This document shows positions 8,095 through 15,022 of a DNA stretch of 64,000 nt, piece after piece. The stretch is from Fimousia sp036311565 (GTDB taxonomy: Bacteria > Bacillota > Clostridia > Lachnospirales > Lachnospiraceae). Below the pieces are notes generated by a model. The model saw only the letters and a list, made by a program, of their open reading frames with translations, was not told where the DNA came from and made no database searches. Both the position numbers and the translations under genes were made by a program. The DNA lies in NCBI GenBank assembly GCA_036311565.1, contig JAXJPR010000003.1, forward strand, positions 17,050 through 81,049, given 5' to 3'. Every line of letters starts with the position of its first letter. Within the stretch, counting starts at the first letter, position 1.

Positions 8095-8535
8095 TTGAAA
8101 TTTATTTTTGTAAGTACCAATAATACCTGCCGCAGTTTTATGGCAGAAGTTGTACTGCGCCATAAAGTGGAGGAAGAGGGACTGGACTGTGTTGAAGTTT
8201 GTTCCCGTGGACTGGTTGTATTATTTGAAGAGCCAGTACATACAAGAGCAGCAGATATTGTACGAAAACATGGGTATACAATTTATGATTTTCTATCCGC
8301 TCAGTTAGAGCAGAAAGAAATTACAGAAGATACCATTATCATTACAATGACAGAAGATCAAAAGAAAAAAGTTATGGATAATTATGAAGGATTTCAAGAG
8401 GTAGTCACTATTTATGAATATGCAGGTGAGATTGGTGATATTAAGGATCCTTATGGTAAAAGTCAGGAAGAATACGAATGTTGCTTTTTACAAATACAGC
8501 AGCTTGTAGATAAAATATGGAAAACAAAATTTTAA
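8095..8535 (+). CDS. YwlE-like low-molecular-weight phosphatase with lost catalytic cysteine
   Basis: Belongs to the low-molecular-weight protein-tyrosine/arginine phosphatase family and sits where B. subtilis has the protein-arginine phosphatase ywlE. The 146-residue length, the P-loop region and the acid Asp118 in DIKDPYGK all fit. The P-loop, however, reads FVSTNNTCRSFMAE where YwlE has VCTGNTCRS: the nucleophile Cys7 is Ser (codon AGT) and Gly9 is Asn, while Thr11, Cys12 and Arg13 remain. Catalysis by the family mechanism is therefore not expected; a phospho-residue-binding pseudophosphatase is one possibility. The TTG start follows AGGAGG; the gene lies 12 nt after ywlC and 23 nt before rpiB. 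Confidence 0.87.
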   Translation: MKFIFVSTNNTCRSFMAEVVLRHKVEEEGLDCVEVCSRGLVVLFEEPVHTRAADIVRKHGYTIYDFLSAQLEQKEITEDTIIITMTEDQKKKVMDNYEGFQEVVTIYEYAGEIGDIKDPYGKSQEEYECCFLQIQQLVDKIWKTKF

Positions 8536-8558
8536 CATCATTGCAGGAGGAAGAAGAT

Positions 8559-8987
8559 ATGATAGCAATTGGCTGTGATCACGGCGGATACGCATTAAAA
8601 CGGGAAATTATGGCACATTTAGAGGAAAGAGGGCTGGAATATAAGGATTATGGCTGTTATAGCGAAGAATCTGTTGATTATCCTATTTATGGAAAAGCAG
8701 TTGCTAATGCAGTTGCATCAGGTGAATGTGAAAATGGAATTATTATCTGCGGTACAGGAATTGGTATTTCTATTACTGCAAATAAAGTAAAAGGGATCCG
8801 GGCAGCTCTTTGTGGCGATTGCTTTAGTGCACAGGCAACAAGAGAGCATAACAATGCCAATATTCTTGCATTAGGTGCAAGAGTAACTGGTCCTGGACTG
8901 GCAATTAAGATTGTGGATACATTCTTAGATACACCATTTTCTAATGATGAAAGACATGTAAGAAGAATTCAGATGATTGAAGGTTAA
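8559..8987 (+). CDS. rpiB: Ribose-5-phosphate isomerase B (RpiB/LacA-LacB family)
   Basis: Interconverts ribose-5-phosphate and ribulose-5-phosphate in the pentose phosphate pathway. The 142 residues contain IAIGCDHGGYALKREI, DYGCYSEESVDYPIYG, GIIICGTGIGISITANK (with the catalytic Cys), and REHNNANILALGAR, all family signatures. The ATG at 8559 has AGGAGG 8 nt upstream; the frame is open further upstream but overlaps the preceding gene and lacks homology there. It is last in the ywlC cluster and is followed by a terminator. Confidence 0.95.
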   Translation: MIAIGCDHGGYALKREIMAHLEERGLEYKDYGCYSEESVDYPIYGKAVANAVASGECENGIIICGTGIGISITANKVKGIRAALCGDCFSAQATREHNNANILALGARVTGPGLAIKIVDTFLDTPFSNDERHVRRIQMIEG

Positions 8988-9007
8988 GTAAATGGATTTA
9001 TGAGAGA

Positions 9008-9036
9008 AGCCAGGGGCTGTTATGCCTCTGGTTTTT
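9008..9036 (+). terminator. Terminator after rpiB
   Basis: Stem CCAGGGG (9010-9016) with CCTCTGG (9025-9031), extended by two weaker pairs and followed by five T's. Confidence 0.82.
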
Positions 9037-9092
9037 CCCATTTGTGAGAATGAATACAAAAAACAAAAATTTTTTGAAAAATAGAAATATTA

Positions 9093-9122
9093 TTGAGAAT
9101 ACGTAGCCATATATGCTATAGT
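9093..9122 (+). promoter_or_regulatory. Promoter of xpt
   Basis: TTGAGA (9093-9098), an 18-nt spacer and TATAGT (9117-9122). The leader before xpt is only about 50 nt and shows no purine-riboswitch core. Confidence 0.55.
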
Positions 9123-9176
9123 AAAGAAAATAAAAATCTGTATTAGAAATGGACGAAAGGTAAGGAGCAGTAGGAC

Positions 9177-9761
9177 ATGCAATTATTAAAAGACAGAATT
9201 AGAAAAGACGGTGTGATTAAACAGGGAAACGTCTTAAAAGTAGATAGTTTTTTAAACCATCAGATGGATATCGGATTATTTCAGGAAATAGGGAAAGAGT
9301 TTAAACGTAGATTTGAAGGAGAAGAAATCAATAAGATTCTGACTATTGAAGCATCAGGAATTGGAATTGCATGTGTGGTAGCGCAGGAATTTGGCGTTCC
9401 AGTTTTATTTGCGAAAAAATCAAAAACAAAAAATATCAGTGGTGAAGTATATACCAGCAAAGTAGAATCTTTTACTCATGGAAGAGTTTATGACATTATT
9501 GTTTCTAAGGATTTTCTTGGAGAAGGAGATAAAGTATTATTAATCGATGATTTTCTTGCTAATGGAAAAGCATTGGAAGGTCTGGCAGCATTGGTAGAAG
9601 ATTCTGGAGCAGAATTAGTTGGTGCTGGAATTGTTATTGAAAAAGGTTTTCAGATTGGCGGAAAACTGATTCGTGACAGAGGAATTCATTTAGAATCTCT
9701 GGCCATTGTAGATGACATGGACTGGAGAAGTGGAAAAATCGTATTCCGCGGAGAAGAGTAA
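9177..9761 (+). CDS. xpt: Xanthine phosphoribosyltransferase
   Basis: Salvages xanthine to XMP using PRPP. At 194 residues it has the Xpt family length and motifs: the N-terminal LLKDRIRKDGVIKQGNVLKV, FLNHQMD, ILTIEASGIGIA, PVLFAKKSK, and the PRPP-binding loop KVLLIDDFLANGKAL. The ATG has AAGGAG 9 nt upstream. A thioesterase gene begins 2 nt after its stop, so the two are probably co-transcribed. B. subtilis xpt is controlled by a guanine riboswitch; no such element is seen here. Confidence 0.94.
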   Translation: MQLLKDRIRKDGVIKQGNVLKVDSFLNHQMDIGLFQEIGKEFKRRFEGEEINKILTIEASGIGIACVVAQEFGVPVLFAKKSKTKNISGEVYTSKVESFTHGRVYDIIVSKDFLGEGDKVLLIDDFLANGKALEGLAALVEDSGAELVGAGIVIEKGFQIGGKLIRDRGIHLESLAIVDDMDWRSGKIVFRGEE

Positions 9762-9763
9762 TT

Positions 9764-10192
9764 ATGGGCGATGAAAGATTAAACTTTGAACCCAAAAAAC
9801 AAATTGGTCATGCCCAGGATATGGGAATGCAGATCCTGGAAGCTTCAGAAGGACGAGCCGTTGGTTATATGAAGATTGAAGAACGGATGCTGAATCCTTA
9901 TGGAGCCATTCATGGAGGTGTGTTATTTTCGCTGGCCGATACGGTAGGAGGAACTGCAGCCCTTAGCCGAGGGTTTTATATTGTAACTTCCACTGGAACG
10001 ATTAACTATCTGCGTGGTACCAGAGCTTCAAGAGAGATCACAGCAATTGCAACGGAAGTAAAGCCTGGAAAGACATTGAGTATTTATGATGTTGAAATGA
10101 AAGATGAACATGGGCGTTTGGTGGCAAAGGCAGTGATGACGTATTATAGCATTGGTGTACCGACGGAAAAAGACGATAAAATTGATTATTAA
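9764..10192 (+). CDS. PaaI-family hotdog thioesterase
   Basis: Predicted acyl-CoA thioesterase of 142 residues with a single hotdog fold. Typical motifs are NPYGAIHGGVLFSLADTVGG (HGG with the active-site Asp in the following helix) and IVTSTGTINYLRGT, then KPGKTLSIYDVEM. The natural acyl substrate cannot be told from sequence. It is coupled to xpt, an association without an obvious metabolic reason, and a terminator follows. Confidence 0.87.
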   Translation: MGDERLNFEPKKQIGHAQDMGMQILEASEGRAVGYMKIEERMLNPYGAIHGGVLFSLADTVGGTAALSRGFYIVTSTGTINYLRGTRASREITAIATEVKPGKTLSIYDVEMKDEHGRLVAKAVMTYYSIGVPTEKDDKIDY

Positions 10193-10207
10193 TCTGTGAG
10201 ATATTTA

Positions 10208-10248
10208 AGAAGGAACTTTTATTATAACCAAAGCTCCTTCTTTTTTTA
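10208..10248 (+). terminator. Terminator after the thioesterase gene
   Basis: A 12-nt arm (10208-10219) pairs with 10230-10241 with one mismatch and is followed by a run of seven T's. Confidence 0.88.
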
Positions 10249-10277
10249 TGAAAAAATATAAAAATTTTTTATTTTTA

Positions 10278-10303
10278 TGTCACAAATTTTATTTTCATAC
10301 GTT
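10278..10303 (+). promoter_or_regulatory. Putative alternative-sigma (autoregulatory) promoter, copy 1
   Basis: TGTCAC (10278-10283), 13 nt, ATACGTT (10297-10303), upstream of the sigma factor gene. The same two boxes with the same 13-nt spacing recur at 11774-11799, and the spacers share A-rich/TTTTAT sequence. This is the layout expected for recognition by the sigma factor itself. Its assignment to this sigma factor is inference. Confidence 0.6.
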
Positions 10304-10394
10304 CTTATAGATAGATGTAAAAGATCAGCATTTACAAAATTATGGTGTTCATCATAAAAAAGATAAAAAATAGAGGAATAAAGAGGTGATAGAT

Positions 10395-11048
10395 ATGCTT
10401 TCCTATTTGTTACTCTTGCAGACAAATGAAAAGAAAGAAAAATTTATTTTATTATATAAATGTTATAAAGATTATCTATATCATGTGGCCTACCATATGG
10501 TAAAAGAGGAAGAGAGAGCAGAGGATATGGTCCATGAGACTTTTTTGACTTTGATTTCACATATGGATGGAATTGATGAAGAAACTTATAATGTTTTAAA
10601 AGAATTTTTAAAAGAGAAGAAAAAACAGAAAAATATTATGTTATTCCAATATTCAGAAAAAAAGAGGAATAAATCTTGTCACAGAACATGGAATTATATT
10701 GTTACTATATTAAAGAATAAAATATATGATGATTTCCGCAGAACCAATCGAAAACAAGAAGTTGTTTTTGACGATAATGTGATTCAGAATGGTAATTTTC
10801 ATAACGATAATCTTGAGCAAAAGATCATTAAAAAAGAAGAAGGAGATGGATTAGTAAAATGTATGAAGCAGCTGCCATATCCTTATAAAGAAGTATTATA
10901 TCTTCAGTATTATAATGGATTATCATCCATGGAAATCGGAAACATTCTCGGGAAAACATCAGATAACATCAGACAAATTTCAAAAAGGGCCAGAGATAAG
11001 TTAAAAAATCTAATGATGGAAGGAGGATATGTTACAAATGACGGATGA
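10395..11048 (+). CDS. RNA polymerase sigma factor, sigma-70/ECF-like
   Basis: Directs RNA polymerase to a dedicated promoter set. The 217 residues have a sigma region 2 (YKDYLYHVAYHMVKEEERAE, then DMVHETFLTLISHMDG), an unusually long lysine-rich insert (about residues 70-105) and a region 4 helix-turn-helix (LPYPYKEVLYLQYYNGLSSM followed by EIGNILGKTSDNIRQISKRA). ATG 10395 has AGGTGA 5 nt upstream and is preferred to the in-frame GTG 10386. It overlaps by 11 nt with a membrane protein gene that looks like its anti-sigma factor. The inducing signal is unknown. Confidence 0.87.
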   Translation: MLSYLLLLQTNEKKEKFILLYKCYKDYLYHVAYHMVKEEERAEDMVHETFLTLISHMDGIDEETYNVLKEFLKEKKKQKNIMLFQYSEKKRNKSCHRTWNYIVTILKNKIYDDFRRTNRKQEVVFDDNVIQNGNFHNDNLEQKIIKKEEGDGLVKCMKQLPYPYKEVLYLQYYNGLSSMEIGNILGKTSDNIRQISKRARDKLKNLMMEGGYVTNDG

Positions 11049-11730
11049 ACAATTAAAACGGGCAGTTAAAATGGCCTGTGAAGAAGAAATAAAAGACATG
11101 GAAGAATCTGTAAATTCAAAAGGTTTACATAAATTTTCCCAACATTTTTGCCGGAGGATGAAGGAACTTATGAATACTCATTTTAAATATGAAAAATCAG
11201 AAAGACTGCAAACTGGAAAAAGAAAACATCTGAAACTTCGATACGCCTTGATTACAGTGCTTTTGCTGGTATTATGTACATCATCCGTAGTAGCCGTGGA
11301 ACCGATCCGGGAAAAAATGAAAGATTTGATTTATACGGTATTTCCAAACTATATAGAAATCGAAAATGAGGAAACATCTGTCGATGCAGATGGAGAAATA
11401 ATCTGGAAAGAACCGACTGAGATACCGGAGGGGTATGAAAAAGCGCAGGAAGAAAAAGATGATTTATTAGGACAGTGTTTTATTACCTGGACCAATGAAG
11501 AAGGAAATGTACTGACCTATATTCAGGGAGATGCAGACAGTGTGACTCTTGCATTGTCATCTGATGGAGAAAAACCAGAGGAAATTACAATTGACGGGAA
11601 AAAAGCCCAATATGCAATCGATGAGAACGGATCCGCCAGTCTCTTTTTTGAGGATGGAAACATCATCTATGCGATTCAGGGAAGGGCCGAAAAAGAAGAA
11701 CTGATCAAAATGGCAGAAAGCATTCAATAA
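11038..11730 (+). CDS. Probable membrane anti-sigma factor (DUF4367-like)
   Basis: Likely holds the upstream sigma factor inactive until a signal at the cell surface. The roughly 230 residues have an N-terminal cytosolic part (about 1-70, containing HKFSQHFCRRM), one membrane segment (about 70-92, ALITVLLLVLCTSSVVAV) and an extracytoplasmic domain resembling DUF4367 (EIPEGYEKAQEE, ... VTLALSSDGEKPEEITIDGK). The start at 11038 is favoured because AGGAGG is 11 nt upstream; ATG 11029 is only 2 nt from it. The 11-nt overlap with the sigma gene indicates translational coupling. The anti-sigma role comes from context and architecture, not from a clear anti-sigma motif. Confidence 0.75.
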   Translation: MTDEQLKRAVKMACEEEIKDMEESVNSKGLHKFSQHFCRRMKELMNTHFKYEKSERLQTGKRKHLKLRYALITVLLLVLCTSSVVAVEPIREKMKDLIYTVFPNYIEIENEETSVDADGEIIWKEPTEIPEGYEKAQEEKDDLLGQCFITWTNEEGNVLTYIQGDADSVTLALSSDGEKPEEITIDGKKAQYAIDENGSASLFFEDGNIIYAIQGRAEKEELIKMAESIQ

Positions 11731-11773
11731 AATTAAGAAAGTACTATTTTTTGAAAAAATTTTCCTGGATTTG

Positions 11774-11799
11774 TGTCACAATTTTATCATTGATACGTT
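11774..11799 (+). promoter_or_regulatory. Putative alternative-sigma promoter, copy 2
   Basis: TGTCAC (11774-11779), 13 nt, ATACGTT (11793-11799), 44 nt past the anti-sigma stop codon. The match to the element before the sigma gene includes both boxes, their spacing and an AATTTTAT stretch inside the spacer. No well-supported gene follows before a terminator at 11900-11936. Confidence 0.55.
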
Positions 11800-11805
11800 T
11801 TATAT

Positions 11806-11936
11806 TATGAATGGGATTTCATTGAAGGCCCTAGGGGATGTATTTTTTATAAACTCTTCAAAAACATTAGAAACAACTGTTTTTATGGAGAGTAAAAATA
11901 ACAGACAGGAATCAAAATATCCTGTCTGTTATTTCT
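11806..11936 (+). ncRNA. Candidate small RNA of the sigma regulon
   Basis: A segment of about 130 nt bounded by the second TGTCAC/ATACGTT promoter and a terminator. No open frame in it has a ribosome site, and an 82-codon frame that overlaps it runs through the terminator stem. Expression is inferred from the two end signals only; a decayed gene is the alternative. Confidence 0.3.
11900..11936 (+). terminator. Terminator hairpin downstream of the second sigma promoter
   Basis: A perfect 11-bp stem (AACAGACAGGA at 11900-11910 with TCCTGTCTGTT at 11920-11930), a 9-nt loop and a short T-rich tail. Confidence 0.75.
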
Positions 11937-12045
11937 ATACAAATATTTTTGGAAATAGAAAAGTTAATTACCAGAGCAAGGAGCTGAGCTTTCAGTTTAA
12001 TGAAGCGGGCGAAAAATAATCAATAATAATTGACTATAAAAAATG

Positions 12046-12077
12046 AAGGGAATTCAATTGAACGCTCTTCCTTTTTT
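12046..12077 (+). terminator. Weak terminator-like hairpin before the atp promoter
   Basis: A short 6-bp stem (12046-12051 with 12068-12073) encloses the palindrome TTCAATTGAA and ends in a T run. Between the 11.9 kb hairpin and this one no gene is seen. Confidence 0.4.
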
Positions 12078-12097
12078 GCATAGGCGTAAAATTACAG

Positions 12098-12126
12098 TGG
12101 ATATATTTTTGTATAAATGTTATAAT
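12098..12126 (+). promoter_or_regulatory. Promoter of the atp operon
   Basis: TGGATA (12098-12103), a 17-nt spacer and TATAAT (12121-12126). It would give a leader of about 80 nt before atpZ. Confidence 0.65.
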
Positions 12127-12212
12127 ATGAAAATGAGGAACAAATGAGAAAATGGTAAAAATCATAAAGAACCTCTCTATTATGTGGGTGAATACTTCCG
12201 AAAAGGAGGAGC

Positions 12213-12458
12213 ATGATGAAGAAGAATCATACAGTATTAAAAACGTTATCATTGGTGACTCAGCTAGGGATTACCATGCTTACGTCTATTTTTCTGTGTA
12301 TGTTTATCGGGCTCTGGCTAGATGAGAAGTTTTCGACCCATTTTTTTATTCCTTTTTTACTATTAGGAGTAGCCGGAGGTTTCCGGGGGATCTATACTCT
12401 GGTAAAAAATGCTAATGAAGATGAAAAGGAGTCTGACAATGATGAAAAGAAAGCTTAG
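12213..12458 (+). CDS. atpZ: AtpZ/AtpI-family ATP synthase accessory membrane protein
   Basis: Small membrane protein that often opens atp operons. Family members have been linked to rotor-ring assembly or Mg/Ca transport, roles still debated. The 81 residues contain two membrane helices (LVTQLGITMLTSIFLCMFIG and FFIPFLLLGVAGGFRGIYTL) joined by a short loop with LWLDEKF, and a charged C-terminus, the AtpZ pattern. AAGGAGGAGC precedes the paired ATGs at 12213/12216. Its 3' end overlaps the start of atpI by 20 nt. Confidence 0.8.
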   Translation: MMKKNHTVLKTLSLVTQLGITMLTSIFLCMFIGLWLDEKFSTHFFIPFLLLGVAGGFRGIYTLVKNANEDEKESDNDEKKA

Positions 12459-12843
12459 AGAAATGAACGAGACCCTTTTGGATCTGGTGATTGGAATCAT
12501 AATCTTTGGAGTGGCAGCCGGGATTTTGGGTATGATAATAACAAAGGGAAACATCTGCTATCTACTAGGAGTGATTATGGGCGTATGTGTTTCTATTGGC
12601 ATTACTTTTCATATGCTTTATTCCATTGATGGTGCCCTTGATATGGATTCAAAGACAGCCAATAGTTATATGACGAAACGGGCATTGTTTCGATTCCTTA
12701 TGATGGCAGTTGTGGCAGTCATTGCAATTAAGGTTCATTTTTTATGTTTCCTGGGAGTCATTCTTGCATTGATGGGAATAAAAATATCCGCCCTTATGCA
12801 GCGGATCACAAATGATTATATTACAAAAAAAATATTAAAGTAA
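12439..12843 (+). CDS. atpI: ATP synthase subunit I (AtpI-like)
   Basis: Membrane accessory protein of the F-type ATPase. The 134 residues carry four predicted membrane segments (about residues 10-30, 35-57, 75-95, 96-115). ATG 12439 is chosen because AAGGAG lies 7 nt upstream; the frame is open to 12409 inside atpZ. The assignment rests on position between atpZ and atpB and on hydrophobic pattern, as this family is poorly conserved. Confidence 0.7.
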   Translation: MMKRKLREMNETLLDLVIGIIIFGVAAGILGMIITKGNICYLLGVIMGVCVSIGITFHMLYSIDGALDMDSKTANSYMTKRALFRFLMMAVVAVIAIKVHFLCFLGVILALMGIKISALMQRITNDYITKKILK

Positions 12844-12855
12844 GGAGGAGATGCT

Positions 12856-13599
12856 ATGGGAAGTTTGATGACCAATTTGATTTCTGGACCAGGAAGTGCC
12901 TTAATGCTGGCAGAGAATGATGTAGACTTTATGGCTCATTATCTGGTTCCAATCGATCTATTTGGTCAGCAGGTGTGGATTACCACGACCCATGTTACGA
13001 CGTTCATTGTGGCAGTGACAATTCTTATTTTTGCACTGGCCGCACGGCATAGTATTATGAAAGACTATGATGTGCCCAATGGCTTCCAGAATTTTATTGA
13101 ATTTCTGGTAGAAGCACTGGAAGGCATCGTAAAAGGAAGTATGGGACGTCAGGCAAAAAGCTTCGTCAATTATATTGGAACGATTATGTTATTCATTTTT
13201 CTTTCCAATATTTCAGGGCTGTTTGGTCTAAGACCACCGACTGCTGATTATGGGACGACGCTGGCACTGGCATTGATCACATTTGTGCTGATTCAATACG
13301 GTGCATTTAAGACCAGTGGACTTGGGGTATTTACAGATTTATTCAAGCCCCTGCCATTCTTATTTCCAATCAATCTGATTGGTGAATTCGCAACACCATT
13401 ATCCTTGTCATTGCGTTTGTTTGGTAACGTTATGGCTGGTACGGTAATGTTAGGATTATGGTATGGTCTGCTTCCTATTTTTGCAAAATTAGGGGTGCCG
13501 ACATTTTTGCATGCATATTTTGATTTGTTTTCAGGAGCAATTCAGACATATGTATTTGCCATGTTAAGTATGGTATATATTAGTGATAAGCGTAACTAA
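12856..13599 (+). CDS. atpB: ATP synthase F0 subunit a
   Basis: Forms the proton (or sodium) half-channels next to the c-ring. The 247-residue protein has the usual multi-helix layout. The conserved C-terminal region includes PINLIGEFATPLSLSLRLFG, with the essential Arg in the LSLRLFGN motif, and ends with FAMLSMVYISDKRN. An N-terminal extension of about 35 residues precedes the first membrane helix (FIVAVTILIFALAA). AAGGAGG lies before the ATG. Confidence 0.95.
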   Translation: MGSLMTNLISGPGSALMLAENDVDFMAHYLVPIDLFGQQVWITTTHVTTFIVAVTILIFALAARHSIMKDYDVPNGFQNFIEFLVEALEGIVKGSMGRQAKSFVNYIGTIMLFIFLSNISGLFGLRPPTADYGTTLALALITFVLIQYGAFKTSGLGVFTDLFKPLPFLFPINLIGEFATPLSLSLRLFGNVMAGTVMLGLWYGLLPIFAKLGVPTFLHAYFDLFSGAIQTYVFAMLSMVYISDKRN

Positions 13600-13636
13600 T
13601 GCTTAATGAAAAGAATATTTAAGGAGGAATTTTACT

Positions 13637-13906
13637 ATGAGTAATATTACAAACGAAGGTTTAGTTTTAGCATGTTCAGCAATTGGAGCAGGTTTAGCAT
13701 TAATCGCAGGTATCGGTCCTGGGGTTGGTCAGGGATACGCAGCGGGTCAGGGTGCTGCAGCTGTAGGACGTAATCCTGGAGCAAAGGGGGATATTACATC
13801 TACTATGCTTTTAGGCCAGGCAGTAGCAGAAACAACAGGTCTTTACGGATTGGTTATCGGCTTAATTTTATTATATGCAAACCCATTATACGCGAAATTA
13901 GGATAA
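13637..13906 (+). CDS. atpE: ATP synthase F0 subunit c
   Basis: Rotor-ring proteolipid of 89 residues. Two membrane helices are joined by the polar loop AAVGRNPGAKGDI. The first helix is glycine-rich (GAGLALIAGIGPGVGQGYAA) and the second contains LLGQAVAETTGLYGLVIGLI with the ion-binding Glu. The Glu-Thr-Thr-Gly context with Gln in the same helix (QAVAETTG) is a pattern also seen in Na+-binding c subunits, so the coupling ion should not be assumed to be protons. A strong AAGGAGG precedes the ATG. Confidence 0.95.
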   Translation: MSNITNEGLVLACSAIGAGLALIAGIGPGVGQGYAAGQGAAAVGRNPGAKGDITSTMLLGQAVAETTGLYGLVIGLILLYANPLYAKLG

Positions 13907-13943
13907 GAGATAACATGATGACAATCCAGAAGGAGGCCAAATA

Positions 13944-14462
13944 ATGGATGGAAGAATTTTTGGCTTGGATTTACAGTTAGGCTTTGATGTCATTTTACAA
14001 GCCATCTGTGTACTGCTGTTATTCATGGCACTTTCTTATATTTTATTTGAACCGGTAAAGAAAATTTTAAATGACCGCCGGGAAAGAATTATGAATGAGC
14101 AGGCAGCAGCAGCGGCAGACAAAGAAGAAGCCAGTAAGTTGCGAGCAGATTATGAAAGTAAGCTAAAGAATATTAATAAAGAAGCTGATCAGATTCTTGC
14201 CGATGCCCGCAAAAAAGCGATGAAAAAAGAGGAAGAAATTGTTGCCGATGCAAAAGAAGAGGCGGCACGCATTATTTCCCGTGCCAATGCGGAAGTGGAA
14301 TTAGAAAAGAAAAAAGTAAAGGATGAAGTAAAGACAGAGATGATTGCAATTGCATCTGCCATGGCGGCAAAAATCATTGCACAGTCTGTCGATGAGAAGA
14401 AACAGGCAGCTCTTATTGAAGAAACATTAAAAGAGATGGGTGATCAGACATGGCTAAGCTAG
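13944..14462 (+). CDS. atpF: ATP synthase F0 subunit b
   Basis: Peripheral stalk subunit of 172 residues: one N-terminal membrane helix (FDVILQAICVLLLFMALSYI) and a long, charged, alanine-rich coiled coil (residues 40-150) that dimerises and holds subunit delta. The family motif appears at EPVKKILNDRRERI. It overlaps atpH by 13 nt, indicating translational coupling. Confidence 0.93.
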   Translation: MDGRIFGLDLQLGFDVILQAICVLLLFMALSYILFEPVKKILNDRRERIMNEQAAAAADKEEASKLRADYESKLKNINKEADQILADARKKAMKKEEEIVADAKEEAARIISRANAEVELEKKKVKDEVKTEMIAIASAMAAKIIAQSVDEKKQAALIEETLKEMGDQTWLS

Positions 14463-14998
14463 TAAGCAAAACGTACGGTGATGCGTTGTTTGAGCTGGCT
14501 CTGGAGAAAGAAGATATTCCACAGATGAAGGAAGAGGTCCTGTCTGTAAAACAAATTTTTGAAGAAAATGAAGAGCTTCTCAAATTACTCAATCATCCGA
14601 AGATCATGGGTGAAGAAAAGATTCAGATCATCGAAAAGATTTTTAAGGGAAAGGTCAGCGATGATATGACGGGATTTTTAACAATTATTGTAGGAAAAGG
14701 TCGTTATAATGAAATCTTGGATATTTTCACTTATATCGAAAGGCGTATCAAAGAATATGAAAAAATTGGTGTGGCGAAAGTTTCTACACCGATGAAGTTG
14801 ACCAAAAAGCAAAAGGATGCAATTGTAAAGAGATTGCTGGAAATTACAGAGTATGAGTCATTTGAAGTAGAATATACCATAGATGAAAGTCTCATTGGAG
14901 GGATGGTAATCCGTATCGATGACCGTGTGGTTGACAGCAGTATTAAGACAAAGCTTGCAAATATGGCAAAGGCTTTGAATCAGATTCAGTTAAATTAA
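14450..14998 (+). CDS. atpH: ATP synthase F1 subunit delta
   Basis: Connects the b-subunit stalk to the top of the alpha/beta head. The 182 residues begin with the typical SKTYGDALFELALE helix, contain LLNHPKIMGEEKIQIIEKIF, and end with the conserved VEYTIDESLIGGMVIRIDDR. The start overlaps atpF. Confidence 0.94.
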   Translation: MAKLVSKTYGDALFELALEKEDIPQMKEEVLSVKQIFEENEELLKLLNHPKIMGEEKIQIIEKIFKGKVSDDMTGFLTIIVGKGRYNEILDIFTYIERRIKEYEKIGVAKVSTPMKLTKKQKDAIVKRLLEITEYESFEVEYTIDESLIGGMVIRIDDRVVDSSIKTKLANMAKALNQIQLN

Positions 14999-15022
14999 TT
15001 ATAGGAGGTGCAAAAAGGCTCC

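Noticed and set aside
9040..9176. Possible guanine/xanthine riboswitch before xpt
   Set aside because: The leader is about 50 nt and the conserved purine-aptamer core and P1 pairing are not present.
11771..12019. Open frame of 82 codons after the anti-sigma gene
   Set aside because: It starts inside the promoter element, has no ribosome site at any ATG, runs through a terminator hairpin and lacks protein-like composition.
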